This document shows positions 19,801 through 28,253 of a stretch of 64,000 nt of DNA, piece after piece. The stretch is from DASQDN01 sp963833675. GTDB lineage: Bacteria; Acidobacteriota; Terriglobia; Bryobacterales; Bryobacteraceae. The stretch is taken from NCBI GenBank assembly GCA_963833675.1, contig CAWHYW010000031.1, forward strand, positions 128,966 to 192,965. Direction: 5' to 3'. Both the position numbers and the translations under genes were made by a program. The notes beneath the pieces are model-generated. The model saw only the letters and a list, made by a program, of their open reading frames with translations, was not told the origin of the DNA and did no database searches. How positions within the stretch are numbered: position 1 is the stretch's first letter; the number at the start of each line of letters is the position of its first letter.

Positions 19801-20294
19801 CCCATACGCGTGCCAAACGTCACACCGGGCACCATCACAGCCAAATGACCAACGTTACGATATGCGACGGGCACTTCCACCACCCGCTTGCTCTCAATAC
19901 TCTGACCGACGGCCGCGTCTTCCGTATTCAACAACCGCGCTTCCGCTGTGACTTCCACGCGCTGTGAGCTCTCACCGACTTCAAGGACCACATCGACACG
20001 GGCACGTTGCTGCAATTGGACATTCACGCCTCGTACGGATGTCGGTTTGAAACCCGACAGTTCGACATTCACGTTGTATTGGCCGGGTTCAATAAGCGGG
20101 AAGGAATACAAGCCCTCGGCATTTGTCTTTGCGCGTCTGGTCTCACCGGTTTCAACTCGTGTGAGCGTCACGTCTGCTCCAGCTACGGAGGCCCCGGACG
20201 AATCGTAGACGGCCCCGACAACTTCGGTCGAAGTGGTCTGCCCCATCAAAATAAGCGGCAAAATGGAGACAAATAGAAGTCGCTTAAACTGCAT
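16857..20294 (-). CDS. TonB-dependent receptor 2, Oar-like, intact
   Basis: 1145 residues, uninterrupted. The ATG at 20294 (MQFKRLLFVSILPLILMGQ) follows AGGAAAG and gives a proper signal peptide; the longer ORF to 20435 lacks one. Domains: a carboxypeptidase-regulatory beta-sandwich (VVGAVYDSSGASVAGADVTL, YSFPLIEPGQYNVNVELSGF), a plug with QSLTLDGIDVKEPRYN and AQVQIAMKSGTNAFHGTVYE, then a barrel ending in GIKLLW with a terminal aromatic residue. It imports a large substrate in the outer membrane using TonB. The downstream exported protein is 8 bases away. The region upstream holds a perfect hairpin at 20411-20430. Confidence 0.92.
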   Translation of the reverse strand: MQFKRLLFVSILPLILMGQTTSTEVVGAVYDSSGASVAGADVTLTRVETGETRRAKTNAEGLYSFPLIEPGQYNVNVELSGFKPTSVRGVNVQLQQRARVDVVLEVGESSQRVEVTAEARLLNTEDAAVGQSIESKRVVEVPVAYRNVGHLAVMVPGVTFGTRMGRTTGSTGRTSPSGTAVSLVAHGQTDQTQSLTLDGIDVKEPRYNTMTLTPSLDAIAEFRVQTAAYSAEYGLGGGAQVQIAMKSGTNAFHGTVYEFHRNSALDAEDYFLNFELAPGEARKNKNALRRHQFGTFLGGPVLLPGYNGRNKTFWSFNYEGRREMSESVATGWFPSAAMRGGDFSQLLNPVDSSGKLVRQPIVIYDPQTGTPFPGNVIPPNRISTGAKNLLQYFPAQQFQQRDPLDFTNRDALRVPVEQNAWFVRADHNFSDKDRAFVRLAWDKQIWDAPTINPNFGINFNNKPFSFASQWIHIFSPFVLNEARFGFLDTQFSALERRAGTGFDQNGLGLGIFKVDSPSGKRDLTPLEARIPLIEGLGTQFGDAYGGGIDDIRVYNFSDHVTIQKGTHGIKTGFEYRRTGMNRFAANYPGGRIGFSALESGHAFASLLLGYPNFAETPEGLPLTQPRSNMFSLYVLDDWKISRTLTANIGIRYDHFGAPYDAGGFWRSFDFDRTYTASTGQVLPTLYPTVTGEAAATPLWSYNEKLIMPRVGLAWRPASGWVLRTGAGWYASTPHFNNFTILNLMPPYSGSQQFNQVTDASQPVAVTAAGQTFNLPTRRFRTGTTPLELGPNLFAGTAGVTPENLWYVEKNRKNHNHWTWSFDLQRELPLGTALTVGYVGSRSTDLSGIIQNWNTAPPSSNTNFQQNRPVQYFYDPLRPQIEVRQVGHLQAIVNGLNSFYHGMTVSLDKRYSHGLAYGFYYVLSKATGESSGSQDGVPVQNPRNYREGRGPLGFDRRHMLVGNFVYELPWLKTTKGFTGAVLGGWQINGMIAFRSGFPFTITQGDDLNTGGFTSVRPDRIADGRIDNPTRKLWYDPTAFQRVTCNIPSRQDLCHYGSAGVGILNGPWQRNMDLSLFKNFAIPPTESLKLQLRLEAFNALNTPYFGIPASVGFASVNSITPDAPRMGEIRSLEGPMRTVQLGIKLLW

Positions 20295-20607
20295 CTTTCC
20301 TGGCCTTATTGATTTGTGGTGCGTTGTTTTGCCGATTGTATACGACATGGATACGATTGAGCAACTAACCGCGGAAAAAAATTCGTGGCATACGTGGCTA
20401 TGTGGAACGCATCCGCCAAATCTGGCGGATCTCATCCTGGCGCGCGCCTAAAAAGCGAGGCCGAGAGACGGAGGTTCGTCTTGCTCTGGGCGCCGGCCGA
20501 TTGGGAGATCATGGGCGCGGGTCTCATGTCGCGTAGCTTTGCGCAATTGTGTCGCTCGATCCGGGCTTTGATCCTTGCGGGCTGCGCGCGTCGATCCTAT
20601 GGTCGCG
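20295..20607 (-). promoter_or_regulatory. Upstream region of TonB receptor 2 with a perfect inverted repeat
   Basis: The 313 bases between the MBL-fold gene and the receptor contain no gene. At 20411-20430, ATCCGCCA and TGGCGGAT form an 8-bp perfect stem around AATC, about 117 bases before the receptor start. No T-run follows on either strand, so a simple intrinsic terminator is unlikely. A repressor operator or a leader hairpin fits better. Confidence 0.35.
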
Positions 20608-21899
20608 TTACGACGCAATTGATATTTCGTAATAGAGCTCGTTGGCTGTGACTTTGTCAGCCAACTCCGCCGGAACGGGCTTGTCCAAACGCAGCACACG
20701 CCCCTTCGTCTTTTCATCGAGGCGCTTTTCGAGCTTCGTAAGAGGGATGTTGCCCCATCCCTTTTTGAGAGCCATCTTGTGATCGACGGGAATCAGCGCC
20801 ACCTCGAGACGGTCCATCTCCTCGAGTCCTTTCTCGCGCAGCGTAGCGTTGTGGCTGCCGTGATGTCCTGCTTTGTACAAGACAGTTCGCCGCAACAGGT
20901 CGGGCCCAGTAACTTCCTTGCCGTCGACCGTCCACTTGAGATCCTGCCATGATAACCAGTTGCCCACCTGCGCGTCGGCCGCGAACAGGAGAACCCGGCC
21001 GTTCTCCAGCTCAATCGCAAGTACCAAGCTGGTATTGTTGGTGGCGCTATCGAGCTGCAGCGCGAGACTGGCCGGCGCATTGAGCCAATCAGAATCGATG
21101 CGACGCCAGGATTGATCGCCCGGATCTCCAGCGAAGTAGTTCGTCTGGAAAAATGGGATCTGCTTCCCAACTTCCAGCGGTATCTGCACGATGGGATCGA
21201 AGGGGGCATTCAAGTCCAATATCGGACGTGGAGGGCGCCACGGCGTCCAGATGAAGCTTGCTCATGCCGTACGTTTCGGGATTGGCCTTGGAGGGATTGA
21301 AGCGCTTGATCTTCTTCTCATCGTGCGGTGGTCCGAGGATGTAGAATTTGGCTTCCGTTCCCGCGAAGGTACTCGGCTTGTCGTCAGGCCGGCAGAAGCG
21401 AATTTTGCGGGACAACCCTTTAACGACCTGCAGAGCGTCGTTCGTTGTGCCTTGACCCGCAGCGCCGAAAAACGCAAGGAACTCATCGACTGCGCCGTCT
21501 GCGTTTCCTCCAAACCGCATCCGAGCCGCTGTCGATGTAAGCGCGAGTCGCAAGCGCTTCGTTCTCCTGACGGAGCTTTTTCGCGAGGTCGTCTTTGGGA
21601 TCCTCCGTCCAGGGAAGCCAAACATTGTCGATCTTGAGTTTGCCGAAGAATTCTCGCGCCTGGAGAAATCCCGATAGATGATCCCAATGCTCATGCGTCA
21701 CAACCAGGAGGCCGAGCTTGCCCTTGGTTGTCTTGACGATGTCTTGAACCACGGCCTGCATCTTGGTGGCAGCATCCTGGGTTCCGAGGATCACACCGCA
21801 ATCGATCAGGACATAAAAAGGTCCGCCATTGTCACGGGGCAGGGTGATGAGAAAGCAGTCACCCAAGCCTTGCCTGTACATTCTGACCTTTACACTCAT
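20608..21899 (-). CDS. Metallo-beta-lactamase-fold hydrolase, ComEC C-domain-like, frameshifted
   Basis: The start MSVKVRMYRQGLGDCFLITL, then FYVLIDCG, and the metal motif THEHWDHLSG (HxHxDH at residues 69-74) identify the MBL fold. The C-terminal part has VLLFAADAQVGNW and YKAGHHGSHNATL, as in the hydrolase domain of ComEC/Rec2 and related stand-alone hydrolases; many such proteins cleave nucleic acids or nucleotides. There is no signal peptide, so it is cytosolic. Frame changes at about 21,510 and 21,215 divide it into three pieces. The total is about 430 residues. The ATG at 21899 lies 7 bases after the stop of the protease gene, so both are one transcript. Confidence 0.8.
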
Positions 21900-21906
21900 T
21901 GGCCGC

Positions 21907-24900
21907 CTAGATTCCCCGGTGAATCAGCGCGAACGGTTCGCGTCGTACAACCGCTGCGCCGAAGTAATTGAATCCAGCGTTTTCCTGCGCCATTTCCATC
22001 TGAAAGCGCTCCTGGTTCTGCATACGCGCCGGATGCCCAACACGCTTACGAAGCACGTAGCGAATGGTTTTCTTCTCGATGTCGATCACAAGGGTACAGC
22101 CGCCTCGGAACTTGCCACGGCCATCCGCGGGCAGCCAACTTTGCGTGATCTCGACCACCAGGTCCGTTCGTTGTTGACCGTCCGGGCCGATCCTGCGGAC
22201 CGGCCGTACCGAATGCACTTCGAAGGGGCGAAGTTCTCCTGGCTCCCCGTTCAGCACGCGGTCACCATCACGGTAAAAGCCGAGGGCTTCCGTATCGCTG
22301 TCCTTCAGGGTTTTAAAGAAATCTCGGACTCGCTTTCCATTGCGGCGCGATACTTCGAACGCTTCCTTCCGATCCAGATGCAAGTCCCAGCTCAATTCGA
22401 GATCTTTGAAAATTCCATCGATTGCGAATCCGGTCTCCGGCGGCTCCCAGCTAAGGCTCTCGGAGGAGAGATTACGAACGTTCTCGGGATAGATGCCGCG
22501 ACGCCGAAAGCCTTGAATGAAAGCGGGGCGATAGGCCCAAGTATCTTCGGGCACGAGATCGCGGTCGGCGGTAATCAACGCGCGTAAATATTCGCCGAAT
22601 CGCAAGTCAACCGGCGGGCAGTAGTCGAGCGCGCGGATGCAGATATTCAGGACATGCCCGGCTGTCTTGCTTGCTTCCTGAGAAAGCCGGTTGACCAGAT
22701 CGTTCGGAATCTCTCCTTCTGGAAGGACACCGGTGCCACCAGTAGCAAGCCGGATGAGATCGGCGCTTCGACGGCGGTAGATGTTCAGAAACGCGTCGAA
22801 GACGGCCGCAACCAGAATCGAGCCGCGGTCGTGCGCTTCGGTATTGTTGCGATAGTCGTCGGGCGATGGGTCCTTTGGAATAGCGCTGCGAAGAGCTCCG
22901 AATTTTCCGATACCCTGTCCGAATTGGAGTGCAAGGTCGCCCAGCATGTTCTGTTTGGCAAGATTCCCTCGCGTCCGGCGAATCTGATCGCGAAGGGCTT
23001 CAGGAACGGTGAAGTGTTGGAACAGCGCTACGATGTCGGCGAACGCTTCATGGAAGGCCATGACATCTTCATTCGTGGGCTCACCGAAATAACGATGGAG
23101 ACCATCGAGCAGTGCATGCGTAGTCTCATGGGCAATGATGTCATGCGATAGCGAGCAGAATACGGTGCCGCCCGGCAGGTTATCTCCCGGCCTAGTCTGC
23201 GAGGCAGGGAAGTAGCCGAGCAGCAGAGCCTTCTTCACCGGACTGTAAAACGAATTCTCTTCGCGCAACGCGTGCGGATAAATCCGCAATCGGGGCACGT
23301 AATGCTCCTCGATCTGCGGTTTTCCATTCTGCATGTACTTGACGAAGCGTGGGGCCCAAAGCGCGACACGACCCAATGCGCGCTCGAAGTGCTCGATAGT
23401 TTTCATCGCCACCGCGTAGACCATCTGTTGATGAAAGCGAGGACTTGCCTCGGAGGGAGTGAGGCCGTTCTGCACAAGTAGCGTTGGGTGGTTCAAGTCT
23501 ACGGGCGCATAACAACAGCCGCTAGCGGGATCGACATCGACGACTTCAAGGTACTCGCCTACAGGTCCGGGCTTCACGTCTTCCCAGGCCATTTCGAGCG
23601 TCGTCTGATTGATCTGCAGCATGTCGGGATCGTAGCCGACGAGGGGATCGAATGCGAACACTCGTAACTTGCGCTTCTCCGGAGTAGGTGTGGAGGGGTT
23701 CATCGCCAGTTCGAGCCGCGCAGTGTCTATCGACGAGAGCGTTTGGCGCATCGGCCGAGCGACGGGTTTGCCTAGTTTGTCCAGCGCGGCGCGAAGCGCG
23801 TCCGAGGCTCCGGGCGCGTCGTGCAGAAGTTCGATGATGCGTTGCTTATCTGCCTCGGAAGGAGCCTGAGTGAGTTCCGGATCGCCAACCAGCAGTTCCA
23901 GTTCTCGCGACTGCTGAGTCAATTGAAGCGCTTCGATCTCCAGCATGCGCTGATGAGGATCCGGCGCCGCGGCGAGGCCAGTGATGAGCCTGAGAAAGGG
24001 AAAGGATAGTTCGTCTTCGGCCTGGTTTACCAGGCTTGCCGCTTCCGCCGGCTGCACGGAGAGCGCGCTGTTTGCCTGAAGAATGCCTCGTCCTAGCTGC
24101 TCGTGCAGTGATTGCTCTTCCAACTTTGCGGAATCGAATAGCGCTTTCCGGACCGCCTCGACCCGCATCCATCCTTCGGAGTACTTGGTTTCCCACTCAT
24201 TCTTGAACTTCTGTATCCACAGCGCAGCGGCGGCGGCGATCTGGGGGGTAGCTGCCGAAGTCCCGCGGCCGTCGTTGTCGATAAGCGATTCGCAGCCAAG
24301 CCTTGCCCAGGCAGTGTTCGGCGTATAGGCGGCCATCGCAGTGTCCATCTTGCGATCCGGTCCGTAGTTACCGGCCATGAGGGAGAGCGGCAGATCCGCG
24401 TACGCCTTACCATCGGCCATCACGCCGCACGCTGCAAGAACACGACCGAAGCGGGCCGGGTACACGATGCTATTGACCGGCAGGTGACCAAAGTTATTTC
24501 CCGCGGCGGTAACGATGAAAACGCCGAGATCGTATAGAGCATTAACAGCGTCCGCCCAAGCCTGCGATGCGAGCCCGCCCATGCTCATTGTGATGACATG
24601 CGCACGCGTTGCGGGGTCTCCGAACAACCCGTGTACATAATCGAATGCTTTTGCGATTGCGCTGTTACGGAATAGCACCACTGAATTCGCTACTCGGATG
24701 GGAATGACGTCCAGGGATTGTGCTCCGCCCAAGGCGAGGAGGCTCAAGGTCCCAGTGCCATGGCCAAGATTGGTCAGAATGCCTTCCGTCCGGTCGGTTG
24801 CGTCGTTCGGCCGCTCGTCTTCTTCGACGAAATTGTGTTCGAGGATTAGATGCGCGGGCTTGTTCTGTTGTAGGGGATCGTAGCCCGTATCGAGATGGGC

Positions 24901-25380
24901 AATGCGCACACGATCATTCGGTTGGCCGATGGCGTCGCCTGCGCTCTCAAGCTGAGAGTGGGTTCCGTCACGAAACCAAAGCGGGCCGGTTCCGGTAGGC
25001 AGCCGGGAGTCGGGAGGCGCCGGACGGACGCAATCGCGCGCAGCGGCGAGAGCGTGCTCCACTGGCGTGCCTACGGTCCACTGTTGTTCGAAATCCGGTT
25101 CGGCAAACTCAGCCGATGAAACGCCCGCGATACCAATGCCGCTCGTGACGAGGTGATGGCAGAGATCCCAGACATTGACCTCGGCTCCCGAGGAACCGGG
25201 GCTCATGATATGCCACTCCGGTTGAGCCGCCGCGCCCAAAACGGCGGGCCTGGGCCGAATGCTTTTGTAAAGCCGCTCGAATCGTACATCGAGAGCGGCT
25301 TTTCCGAAACGAAAGGCGGCTTTATCAGGCGCCGCGGGCAGCTTCACCAACACGCGCGGGCTGCGCGTTATTGCAAGCAT
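21907..25380 (-). CDS. Two-protease protein: subtilisin (S8) plus HExxH gluzincin-like domain
   Basis: 1157 residues, uninterrupted. Residues about 155-440 are a subtilase: catalytic Asp164 in RIAHLDTGYDP, His207 in LGHGTGTLSLL, oxyanion Asn295 in VTAAGNNFGH and Ser375 in GRGTSAATPQIAAA. A helical linker of about 130 residues follows. Residues about 570-930 contain SHDIIAHETTHALLDG, giving a zinc motif with His751, Glu752 and His755, then FHEAFADIVALFQHF with Glu778 as likely third ligand, as in thermolysin-like gluzincins. The last 150 residues match nothing I know. No signal peptide is visible, so it is probably intracellular. It begins 12 bases after the di-heme oxidoreductase and ends 7 bases before the MBL-fold gene. 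Substrates and partner roles are unknown. Confidence 0.85.
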   Translation of the reverse strand: MLAITRSPRVLVKLPAAPDKAAFRFGKAALDVRFERLYKSIRPRPAVLGAAAQPEWHIMSPGSSGAEVNVWDLCHHLVTSGIGIAGVSSAEFAEPDFEQQWTVGTPVEHALAAARDCVRPAPPDSRLPTGTGPLWFRDGTHSQLESAGDAIGQPNDRVRIAHLDTGYDPLQQNKPAHLILEHNFVEEDERPNDATDRTEGILTNLGHGTGTLSLLALGGAQSLDVIPIRVANSVVLFRNSAIAKAFDYVHGLFGDPATRAHVITMSMGGLASQAWADAVNALYDLGVFIVTAAGNNFGHLPVNSIVYPARFGRVLAACGVMADGKAYADLPLSLMAGNYGPDRKMDTAMAAYTPNTAWARLGCESLIDNDGRGTSAATPQIAAAAALWIQKFKNEWETKYSEGWMRVEAVRKALFDSAKLEEQSLHEQLGRGILQANSALSVQPAEAASLVNQAEDELSFPFLRLITGLAAAPDPHQRMLEIEALQLTQQSRELELLVGDPELTQAPSEADKQRIIELLHDAPGASDALRAALDKLGKPVARPMRQTLSSIDTARLELAMNPSTPTPEKRKLRVFAFDPLVGYDPDMLQINQTTLEMAWEDVKPGPVGEYLEVVDVDPASGCCYAPVDLNHPTLLVQNGLTPSEASPRFHQQMVYAVAMKTIEHFERALGRVALWAPRFVKYMQNGKPQIEEHYVPRLRIYPHALREENSFYSPVKKALLLGYFPASQTRPGDNLPGGTVFCSLSHDIIAHETTHALLDGLHRYFGEPTNEDVMAFHEAFADIVALFQHFTVPEALRDQIRRTRGNLAKQNMLGDLALQFGQGIGKFGALRSAIPKDPSPDDYRNNTEAHDRGSILVAAVFDAFLNIYRRRSADLIRLATGGTGVLPEGEIPNDLVNRLSQEASKTAGHVLNICIRALDYCPPVDLRFGEYLRALITADRDLVPEDTWAYRPAFIQGFRRRGIYPENVRNLSSESLSWEPPETGFAIDGIFKDLELSWDLHLDRKEAFEVSRRNGKRVRDFFKTLKDSDTEALGFYRDGDRVLNGEPGELRPFEVHSVRPVRRIGPDGQQRTDLVVEITQSWLPADGRGKFRGGCTLVIDIEKKTIRYVLRKRVGHPARMQNQERFQMEMAQENAGFNYFGAAVVRREPFALIHRGI

Positions 25381-25392
25381 GTAGCTCCATTT

Positions 25393-26964
25393 TTATTCAA
25401 TTTCTTGCGGATTATTGAATAACACTGTCAATTTTATGGCTCCGTGCCGGTACTGGGGAAAGTTTAACGCAGTCCGGTCGCCGGGATCCAAATTCGATGC
25501 TGTATCGTCGGGCGGGAAGAGGACCAGTGAATTCAGAAAAGCGATGAGATCGCTGCGAACGGTAGAAGACAGGGACGCAAACGCGTCCCGCGCCGATTGC
25601 GCTTCGCCGCCGTGCCGCAGGATCACCTGGCTGAGATTGATGCTCCTGCCGTCATGGCCATATGGGGCCGATGTCCCAACTCCCCAAAGCGGAGTGGTCA
25701 TTATCTCGGTTTGCAGCGATCCGTCGTAATTACGCTCGTAGAAATTCGGCCCCAGGTCGTGACGCTTGAAGTCCGTGAAGATGTTCTTGACCAGAAATGG
25801 CTTGAGAGCGGGGACCTTCAGCGGCGGCAACCCGGTTCCGTCATCGATGGTCTTGAGCAAAGGTGTCGCGGTAGCGAATAGGCTATTGAGATTGCCCTTG
25901 TCCGGATCGTAAACCGTCTCGACGTCAGCGACGCGGCGGTCGCGATCGATTTGCAAGTCGGCGATATGGCACCTCGCGCAGCCGATGCGATCGAATGCGG
26001 CTTTCCCGGCAGTCGTCTGGGCCGTTTGTTCGTATACCGCAGGCTTGAAGTAGTTCAGCAGATAGAACTCGAGATAGTCGACGATCGCGGTTGAGATCTG
26101 ATTCCGGACGGGCTGGCCTTGCGATACCGGAGTCGGATCGGCGTCGGGCGGAACCTCTACGGTGTCGAGTTTGCCATTCAGTGTCATGCCTGCCGGAGTG
26201 ACACAGTGCCATCCTCCCGCAGCGGATGTGACCTCGGGGTCCAGCGCCTGCAGACCCATTTCGTTGTTCAGAGCGCCGATAACGAACTCGCGGATCGACA
26301 TTGTGCCGCCGTGCGCGAAGAACGGTCGAACGCGCAGATCCGTGTCGACCCCTTGCACGCGCGAGAAATCTACTTTGCCGTCCGGCATTGCCGTGATCGC
26401 GCCATAGGAGATTCCTTTGCTCAACAGGGGGGCCGTTACCGGAGATCCGGTGAGGCGCGCCTGCGCGATCGCCTGATCGCGTCGCTGCCGTAGCTCGGCC
26501 GTAATCTCGTCCGCGAGCATTTCCTTCAGACCGAGTCCGAACAGGTGCGGGGCGTCGCGGCTGTCGGGACGGGTAACGACGTCACCGCCGAATCCGGCGG
26601 AACCGCGCGGCCTGCCGTGGCACGCGGCGCAGCTATCGCTCGAGCCCGCTCCGATACCGAGATTTTGGGCGATATCACCGGACCCATCGCGTACATAGGG
26701 GCCCTCGCCGTCCTGCCGCTGGAACTTGCGTTGAAACAACTGACGGCCTCGGCGAATCGCCCGAAAGGGATCGCGAGCGATCAGGTAGGCGGAAGAGTTC
26801 GGGGTCTTGGTGTCTCCCCGGCCGGCTCCGATCTGTTCGGCCAACGACTTCGCGATGCCTTCCTCAGCCGCGTTAGGAGCTTTCGTTTTATCAATGAGTT
26901 GGCCCGAAGCGCACGTCGATACAAGAATGCCGTATGCAATTCCGCGCAGAACAGATAACTTCAT
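25393..26964 (-). CDS. Di-heme oxidoreductase (thiol-oxidoreductase/DUF1111-like)
   Basis: 523 residues, intact, with a signal-like N-terminus (MKLSVLRGIAYGILVSTCAS). There are two c-type heme motifs: CAACH at residues 112-116 and CARCH at 329-333. GRPRGSAGFGGDVVTR follows the first heme, and the C-terminal part has TTPLWGVGTSAPYGHDGR and LRHGGEAQSARDAF, both characteristic of the di-heme oxidoreductase/MauG-like superfamily. It would act in the periplasm as a peroxidase or oxidoreductase. It is the first gene of the unit with the two-protease and MBL-fold genes, although their cytosolic prediction makes a shared pathway uncertain. A GC hairpin precedes its start and overlaps its Shine-Dalgarno. 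Confidence 0.85.
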   Translation of the reverse strand: MKLSVLRGIAYGILVSTCASGQLIDKTKAPNAAEEGIAKSLAEQIGAGRGDTKTPNSSAYLIARDPFRAIRRGRQLFQRKFQRQDGEGPYVRDGSGDIAQNLGIGAGSSDSCAACHGRPRGSAGFGGDVVTRPDSRDAPHLFGLGLKEMLADEITAELRQRRDQAIAQARLTGSPVTAPLLSKGISYGAITAMPDGKVDFSRVQGVDTDLRVRPFFAHGGTMSIREFVIGALNNEMGLQALDPEVTSAAGGWHCVTPAGMTLNGKLDTVEVPPDADPTPVSQGQPVRNQISTAIVDYLEFYLLNYFKPAVYEQTAQTTAGKAAFDRIGCARCHIADLQIDRDRRVADVETVYDPDKGNLNSLFATATPLLKTIDDGTGLPPLKVPALKPFLVKNIFTDFKRHDLGPNFYERNYDGSLQTEIMTTPLWGVGTSAPYGHDGRSINLSQVILRHGGEAQSARDAFASLSSTVRSDLIAFLNSLVLFPPDDTASNLDPGDRTALNFPQYRHGAIKLTVLFNNPQEIE

Positions 26965-26969
26965 AAGTC

Positions 26970-26996
26970 CCCCCGAATGCTAGTGACCGACGGGGG
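26970..26996 (-). promoter_or_regulatory. GC hairpin between the oxidase operon and the di-heme gene
   Basis: CCCCCG at 26970-26975 pairs with CGGGGG at 26991-26996 around a 15-base loop. On the minus-strand RNA the 3' arm is the G-run that serves as Shine-Dalgarno for the ATG at 26964. The stem could attenuate read-through from the oxidase operon or hide the ribosome-binding site. No U-run follows, so a strong terminator is not supported. Confidence 0.4.
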
Positions 26997-27014
26997 AAGC
27001 CGCGTTACATAAGG

Positions 27015-27551
27015 TTAGTGCTTGCTGGTCGCGGGATTGGTTTTGCCCGTGGCTGCGCCGCCATAGGATCCTTCCGGTGATGCTCCCGGAATAACCGGAC
27101 CGCCGCCGGACGGACTCATCGCGCCAGGGGTACCATGACCGACCGATGGAGCGAGCTGCCCGTCTTTCGGTCCCAGCTGCGGACTCGCTGGAGGAGGAGT
27201 CTTCAAGTTGGTGGGTTCCAACATGGGACGGGCTGTCTGGTCCGTATAGCAGCCGATCAGAAACAGGCCCAGAAAGAACAGGGTGCTGCAGAAAATAATC
27301 GACGTCATGGGCTTATCCCAGCGCAGATGCATGAAGAACAGAGCGACGAGCGATCCTTTGATCGAGGCAATAAGCATTGCAATGATCACGTTTGTCATCC
27401 CGCTGCCCCAATCAATAGTGGAGGCGAGGATCGTGATGACGGTGAGGACAAGCAGCGCCGCCAATACGGCTCCGTAGACTTTCGGACCGCCATGAAGGTG
27501 CTTTTCTCCCTCATGCGCGTGTGAGTGGGCGGGATTTGTAGTCAGAGCCAT
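27015..27551 (-). CDS. ctaF: Cytochrome c oxidase subunit IV-type protein
   Basis: 178 residues. Three membrane segments follow a His-rich N-terminus (HSHAHEGEKHLHGG): VYGAVLAALLVLTVITILAS, VIIAMLIASIKGSLVALFFM and IIFCSTLFFLGLFLIGCY. SIKGSLVALFFMHLRWDKP is the signature of the bacterial COX4/CyoD-like subunit. The C-terminal 65 residues form a low-complexity Pro/Gly-rich tail not seen in most homologues. It is the last gene of the respiratory cluster, 6 bases after ctaE. It stabilises the oxidase in the inner membrane. Confidence 0.85.
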   Translation of the reverse strand: MALTTNPAHSHAHEGEKHLHGGPKVYGAVLAALLVLTVITILASTIDWGSGMTNVIIAMLIASIKGSLVALFFMHLRWDKPMTSIIFCSTLFFLGLFLIGCYTDQTARPMLEPTNLKTPPPASPQLGPKDGQLAPSVGHGTPGAMSPSGGGPVIPGASPEGSYGGAATGKTNPATSKH

Positions 27552-27557
27552 AGGAAT

Positions 27558-28253
27558 CTACTTGATCAAATACAGCAGCGGGAACAGATAAATCCAGATC
27601 AGATCGACCAGGTGCCAGTACAGGCCGACGAGATCCACAGGCGCGTAATATGTCGGATCAAACGTGCCTTTACGGGCTTTCAACAGCACCCAAGTGATGG
27701 CGACCATTCCGCCCAAGATGTGTAGGCCGTGGAGGCCGGTCATCATGAAGTAGAAGCTAAAGAAGATGAACTGATTCGGAACCGCATCGCCTTTGTGCGA
27801 ATAATACATGCCCGGCAGCAGCCCCTCGTGCCACTTGTGGCTGTACTCGATGTATTTCACTCCAAGGAAGATTGCGGCGCAGATCAGAGTGATTACGAGA
27901 TAAATCTGCAGCGCCTTCTGTTTGTTGGTAGCGGCCGAGTGGACCGCCATCACCATCGTGAAACTGGACACTAGGAGAACGATCGTGTTCAACGCGCCCA
28001 GACTTTTGTCGAGGTGGTGGTGCGCTTCGAGGAACGCCTGCGGGTGCGCCGACTGCATGAGAGCAAAGCCCACGAACAACCCGCCGAATAGCAAAACTTC
28101 CGTCGCGAGGAACAGCCACATGCCGATCTTCGTGGCATCGAACTGTTGCTCAAAAGTCGCGAAATGGTGCTGCAGCCGCGGATCGTGCTCGGCGTGGTGC
28201 TCGCCGCGCTTATCTAGGTGGTGATCGTGATCAGCCGTGATGGACTGGTTCAT
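27558..28253 (-). CDS. ctaE: Cytochrome c oxidase subunit III
   Basis: 231 residues with a His-rich cytosolic start (HDHHLDKRGEHHAEHD) and five or more membrane segments. Family blocks are KIGMWLFLATEVLLFGGLFV, FILVSSFTM-like helices, the FFSFYFMMTGLHGLHILGGM signature and the ending LVGLYWHLVDLIWIYLFPLL. Subunit III assembles with subunits I and II and supports proton uptake. The start codon lies inside the 3' end of ctaD, an overlap of 23 bases, which suggests coupled translation. Intact. Confidence 0.93.
   Translation of the reverse strand: MNQSITADHDHHLDKRGEHHAEHDPRLQHHFATFEQQFDATKIGMWLFLATEVLLFGGLFVGFALMQSAHPQAFLEAHHHLDKSLGALNTIVLLVSSFTMVMAVHSAATNKQKALQIYLVITLICAAIFLGVKYIEYSHKWHEGLLPGMYYSHKGDAVPNQFIFFSFYFMMTGLHGLHILGGMVAITWVLLKARKGTFDPTYYAPVDLVGLYWHLVDLIWIYLFPLLYLIK

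Noticed and set aside
20608..25380. Calling the protease/MBL unit a phage-defence system
   Set aside because: There is no sensor domain, no defence-island neighbours and no recognised defence family. It is listed only as a hypothesis.
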